Shown: positions 60,299 to 64,000 of the stretch, piece after piece
How positions within the stretch are numbered: the first letter of the stretch is position 1
Layout of the letters: every line of letters begins with the position of its first letter
Origin: an uncultured Curvibacter sp.
GTDB lineage: Bacteria; Pseudomonadota; Gammaproteobacteria; Burkholderiales; Burkholderiaceae_C
Length of the DNA: 64,000 bases
Direction of reading: 5' to 3'
NCBI GenBank assembly: GCA_903828535.1
Contig: CAIKMN010000010.1
Location: 124,001-188,000, forward strand
Program-made: the position numbers and the translations under genes
Notes under the pieces: generated by a model
The model's database searches: none
Seen by the model: the letters and a program-made list of their open reading frames with translations, nothing else
What the model was told of the DNA's origin: nothing

Positions 60299-62338
60299 AT
60301 GTTTAAGAAAATTCTCATCGCCAACCGCGGCGAAATTGCTTGCCGCGTGATGGCCACCGCCAAAAAGATGGGCATCAAAACCGTCGCTGTTTATTCAGAG
60401 GCCGACAAAGACGCCCGCCATGTGGCGATGGCCGACGAAGCCGTTTTGATTGGCCCTGCCGCCTCGCGTGAGTCGTATTTGGTGGCCGACAAAATCATCG
60501 CGGCCGCCAAGGCCACGGGGGCCGAGGCCATTCACCCTGGCTACGGTTTTTTGAGCGAAAACGAAGCCTTTGCCAAGCGCGTCGAGGAAGAGGGCATGGC
60601 TTTCATCGGCCCTCGCCATTTCAGCATTGCCGCCATGGGCGACAAGATTGCCTCTAAAAAATTGGCCAATGAAGCCAAGGTCAACACCATCCCCGGCTAC
60701 AACGACGCCATCGACTCCGCCGAGCAAGCCGTGGGCATCGCCCAAGGCATTGGCTACCCCGTCATGATCAAGGCCTCCGCAGGGGGCGGTGGCAAAGGGT
60801 TGCGCGTGGCCTTCAATGACCAGGAAGCCTTTGAGGGCTTCACCTCTTGCCGCAACGAAGCACGCAACAGCTTTGGCGACGACCGTGTTTTTATCGAAAA
60901 ATTTGTCGAAGAACCCCGTCACATTGAAATTCAAGTACTGGGCGATGGCCACGGCAATGTGATTTATTTGAACGAGCGTGAATGTTCGATTCAGCGTCGC
61001 CACCAAAAAGTGATCGAAGAAGCCCCCAGCCCCTTCATCAGCGATGCCACGCGCAAAGCCATGGGTGAGCAAGCGGTGGCCTTGGCCAAGGCCGTTAAAT
61101 ACCAAAGTGCGGGCACCGTGGAGTTTGTGGTTGGCAAAGACCAAAGCTTCTACTTTTTGGAAATGAACACCCGTTTGCAAGTGGAACACCCCGTCACCGA
61201 GTGCATCACCGGCCTGGATCTGGTCGAATGGATGATCCGTGTGGCCGCCGGCGAAAAGCTGCCCCTGACGCAAGCCGAGGTCAAGCGCGAAGGTTGGGCG
61301 ATGGAGTGCCGGATCAACGCCGAGGATCCATTCCGCAACTTCTTGCCTTCAACCGGCCGCTTGGTGAATTTCCAGCCGCCGACCGAGACGATGTTCCAAG
61401 GCAATACCCACGACTTGCAGGGCGTGCGGGTCGACACCGGCGTCACCGACGGCGGTGAAATCCCGATGTTCTATGACTCGATGATCGCCAAGCTGATCGT
61501 CCACGGCAAAGACCGTTTGGAGGCCATCGCCAAAATGCGCGAAGCTTTGAACGGCTTTGTCATCCGCGGCATCAGCTCGAACATCCCTTTCCAAGCCGCC
61601 TTGCTCGCGCACCCCAAATTTGTGGCGGGTGACTTCAACACCGGCTTTATCGCGGAAAACTACAGCAAGGGCTTTTTTGCAGAAGACGTCCCGCATGAAG
61701 ACCCGGGTTTTTTGGTGGCTTTGGCGGCTTACCAAAACCGACGTTTACGCGACCGTGCGGCCGGTATTACCGGTCAATTGCCAGGTCACGGCGTCAAGGT
61801 GAGCGACGAATACACCGTGGTCGTATTGGGCAAAGAAGGTCAAAACAAGTCTTGGAACGTGACGGTCATTGAAGGCTCAGAAGGGGCCTTGGTGACGGTC
61901 AATGGCCGTGCTTATGCCTTGCAAAGCGACGCCCGATTGGGCGCCATTCGCCTCGAGGGGTTGGTCGACGGCAAGCCCTTCACGGCCCAGCTGGAGCGGG
62001 GCATCCCCAAGAACCCCTTGGCCTTGCGCGTTTCGCACAATGGCACCCAAATCGATGCTCTGGTCTTGTCGCCCCGTGCGGCCGAGTTGCATCAGCTGAT
62101 GCCTTACAAAGCCCCACCCGACTTGAGCAAGTTCTTGCTTTCACCCATGCCGGGGCTCTTGGTCGACATCGCTGTCCAGCCAGGACAAAAAGTTCAGGCG
62201 GGTGAAAAACTCGCCGTGATCGAGGCCATGAAGATGGAAAATATATTGTTTGCGGCCCAAGACGGGGTTGTAGGCAAAATAGCGGCTTCCAAGGGCGAGT
62301 CCTTGGCGGTTGATCAGATCATTTTGGAGTTTGCATGA
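60299..62338 (+). CDS. pccA: Acetyl/propionyl-CoA carboxylase biotin-carboxylase/BCCP alpha subunit
   Basis: [40 protein letters not shown]-terminal biotin motif VIEAMKMEN. Confidence 0.94.
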   Translation: MFKKILIANRGEIACRVMATAKKMGIKTVAVYSEADKDARHVAMADEAVLIGPAASRESYLVADKIIAAAKATGAEAIHPGYGFLSENEAFAKRVEEEGMAFIGPRHFSIAAMGDKIASKKLANEAKVNTIPGYNDAIDSAEQAVGIAQGIGYPVMIKASAGGGGKGLRVAFNDQEAFEGFTSCRNEARNSFGDDRVFIEKFVEEPRHIEIQVLGDGHGNVIYLNERECSIQRRHQKVIEEAPSPFISDATRKAMGEQAVALAKAVKYQSAGTVEFVVGKDQSFYFLEMNTRLQVEHPVTECITGLDLVEWMIRVAAGEKLPLTQAEVKREGWAMECRINAEDPFRNFLPSTGRLVNFQPPTETMFQGNTHDLQGVRVDTGVTDGGEIPMFYDSMIAKLIVHGKDRLEAIAKMREALNGFVIRGISSNIPFQAALLAHPKFVAGDFNTGFIAENYSKGFFAEDVPHEDPGFLVALAAYQNRRLRDRAAGITGQLPGHGVKVSDEYTVVVLGKEGQNKSWNVTVIEGSEGALVTVNGRAYALQSDARLGAIRLEGLVDGKPFTAQLERGIPKNPLALRVSHNGTQIDALVLSPRAAELHQLMPYKAPPDLSKFLLSPMPGLLVDIAVQPGQKVQAGEKLAVIEAMKMENILFAAQDGVVGKIAASKGESLAVDQIILEFA

Positions 62339-63408
62339 CATTAGTCACCGCCACAGAAAACGTGGCAGAAAAACCGGTTCAATTCCTCAAAAGTCGCTCA
62401 GTGCCCACTTCGGCTGGCGCCTCCGGTGCAGCGATGGGCGATGAACGTTGGCCTGCGAGCGAGGTGCAAGCTTTGCTCGACAAACCGTTTTTAGACCTGG
62501 TGTTTGAGGCCCAACAAGTGCACCGCGCTCATTGGCCCGCAGGCGACATTGAGCTGGCCACGCTGCTGTCGGTGAAGACCGGTGGTTGTCCTGAAAACTG
62601 CGGCTACTGTCCACAGTCTGCCGAGTTCGATACCGGTGTCGAGGCCCAAAAATTGATGGAAGTCGACGCCGTGGTGCAAGCGGCACAAGCGGCCAAAGAC
62701 GCCGGCGCCACCCGTTTTTGTATGGGTGCTGCTTGGCGCGCCCCGAAAGACCGTGACATTGAAAAAATGTCTGAGTTGGTCAGTGCGGTCAAAGGCTTGG
62801 GCCTTCAAACCTGCGCCACCTTGGGCATGTTGGCACCCCACCAAGCCACCGCGCTGCGCGACGCGGGTTTGGACTATTACAACCACAACCTCGACACCGC
62901 CCCCGAGTACTACACCGAGGTGGTCGACACCCGCAGCTACCAAGACCGTCTGGACACCTTGAAGAACGTTCGTGCAGCGGGCATCAGCGTGTGTTGCGGC
63001 GGCATTGTGGGCATGGGCGAAGCGCCCGTTCACCGTGCCGGTTTATTGGCGCAATTGGCCAATCTGAATCCCTATCCAGAATCGGTGCCCATCAACAGCT
63101 TGGTGCGTGTGCCCGGCACCCCTTTGGCGGACACCGATCCGATCGACCCCATGGACTTTGTGCGTGTGATTGCCGTTGCCCGCATCCTGATGCCCAAAGC
63201 CCGCGTGCGCTTGTCGGCAGGTCGCCAACAATTGGGCGACGCCGTACAAGCCCTGTGCTTCATGGCGGGCGCGAACTCGATTTTTTATGGTGACAAGCTC
63301 TTGGTCACGGGCAACCCGGATGTGCAGGCTGACACAGCGTTGTTGGCCAAGCTGGGGTTGAAGGGCAAGCAGGTGGTGGCAACTGCGGAGGAGCACGTTC
63401 ATGCCTGA
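62335..63408 (+). CDS. bioB: Biotin synthase
   Basis: [22 protein letters not shown] radical SAM cluster, [57 protein letters not shown]. Confidence 0.97.
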   Translation: MTLVTATENVAEKPVQFLKSRSVPTSAGASGAAMGDERWPASEVQALLDKPFLDLVFEAQQVHRAHWPAGDIELATLLSVKTGGCPENCGYCPQSAEFDTGVEAQKLMEVDAVVQAAQAAKDAGATRFCMGAAWRAPKDRDIEKMSELVSAVKGLGLQTCATLGMLAPHQATALRDAGLDYYNHNLDTAPEYYTEVVDTRSYQDRLDTLKNVRAAGISVCCGGIVGMGEAPVHRAGLLAQLANLNPYPESVPINSLVRVPGTPLADTDPIDPMDFVRVIAVARILMPKARVRLSAGRQQLGDAVQALCFMAGANSIFYGDKLLVTGNPDVQADTALLAKLGLKGKQVVATAEEHVHA

Positions 63409-63916
63409 GGCCTTTTCAACCCAAGCGCCTGCGCCGCGGCCATTCAAGGTGCTGGGCATTCAGCAGATTGCCATTGGCGCCTTGAACAAACACAAACTCC
63501 AAACCCTGTGGGTGGATATCTTGGGTTTGGAAAAAACAGGCACATTTGTCAGCGAGCGTGAGAACGTGGACGAAGACATTTGCGCCATCGGCGCCGGCCC
63601 ATTCAAGGTCGAAGTTGATTTGATGCAACCCTTGGACCCTGAAAAAAAACCGGCCGTTCACGCCACACCGTTGAACCACATTGGTTTGTGGATTGACCAT
63701 TTGCCCCTGGCGGTCGAGTGGATGACGGCCCAAGGCGTTCGCTTTGCACCGGGTGGCATCCGGCGCGGTGCAGCGGGTTTTGACATTTGCTTTTTACACC
63801 CCAAAGGCACCGAAGAGTCGCCGATTTCGGGGGAGGGCGTCTTGATAGAACTGGTGCAAGCACCGCCCGAAGTGACTCAGGCTTTTGCTGCCTTGGCCCG
63901 CGCCAGCACCGCCTGA
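63401..63916 (+). CDS. VOC-superfamily protein, candidate methylmalonyl-CoA epimerase-like
   Basis: Paired VOC modules ([63 protein letters not shown]); overlaps bioB. Confidence 0.75.
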   Translation: MPEAFSTQAPAPRPFKVLGIQQIAIGALNKHKLQTLWVDILGLEKTGTFVSERENVDEDICAIGAGPFKVEVDLMQPLDPEKKPAVHATPLNHIGLWIDHLPLAVEWMTAQGVRFAPGGIRRGAAGFDICFLHPKGTEESPISGEGVLIELVQAPPEVTQAFAALARASTA

Positions 63917-64000
63917 AGCACAGAACTTTTGGCCTTTTGGGCCAAGTCTTCGGCCATTTTGGTGGCTTGTGCTTCAGCCGCCCGATCGATTTTTTCGAGA
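63877..64000 (-). CDS. Partial CDS at right edge, unknown Ala/Lys-rich C-terminus
   Basis: Reverse strand reads [40 protein letters not shown], open to the window end, convergent with the VOC gene. Confidence 0.35.
   Translation of the reverse strand, partial: LEKIDRAAEAQATKMAEDLAQKAKSSVLQAVLARAKAAKA

Overview
The 64 kb window is chromosomal and almost wholly coding. Protein content and gene order look betaproteobacterial (Burkholderiales, probably Comamonadaceae-like); this is inferred from recognisable families, not from a search. I see no CRISPR array, transposase, integrase, prophage or rRNA. Most genes are housekeeping: ettA (partial), cysB, lptG/lptF, pepA-holC, alaS, trmB, gluQRS, dnaE, clpS-clpA, sbcB, purD-nadD-rsfS-rlmH-maf-rng, msbA, tolB-pal-cpoB, tcdA, tRNA-Lys(TTT), recC-recB-recD, dbpA, dusA, and a propionyl/methylmalonyl-CoA module (gntR, scpA, meaB, pccB, pccA, bioB, VOC). 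I found no clear-cut new multi-gene system. The most interesting signals are small-scale. (1) Period-9 tandem repeats recur in unrelated loci: in-frame tripeptide repeats in linkers or tails of TrmB, MsbA, RecB, RsfS, ClpA and an orphan protein, and also two noncoding sites. (2) Period-7 arrays flank both sides of one nucleoside-phosphorylase-like gene. (3) The alaS start has a repeat-rich 5' region with either a leaderless promoter or a 7-codon upstream ORF. (4) A perfect 16-bp palindrome lies between divergent gntR and scpA and is a strong operator candidate. (5) RsfS has a long histone-H1-like tail. (6) bioB is translationally coupled inside a biotin-carboxylase operon, next to an epimerase-like VOC gene.
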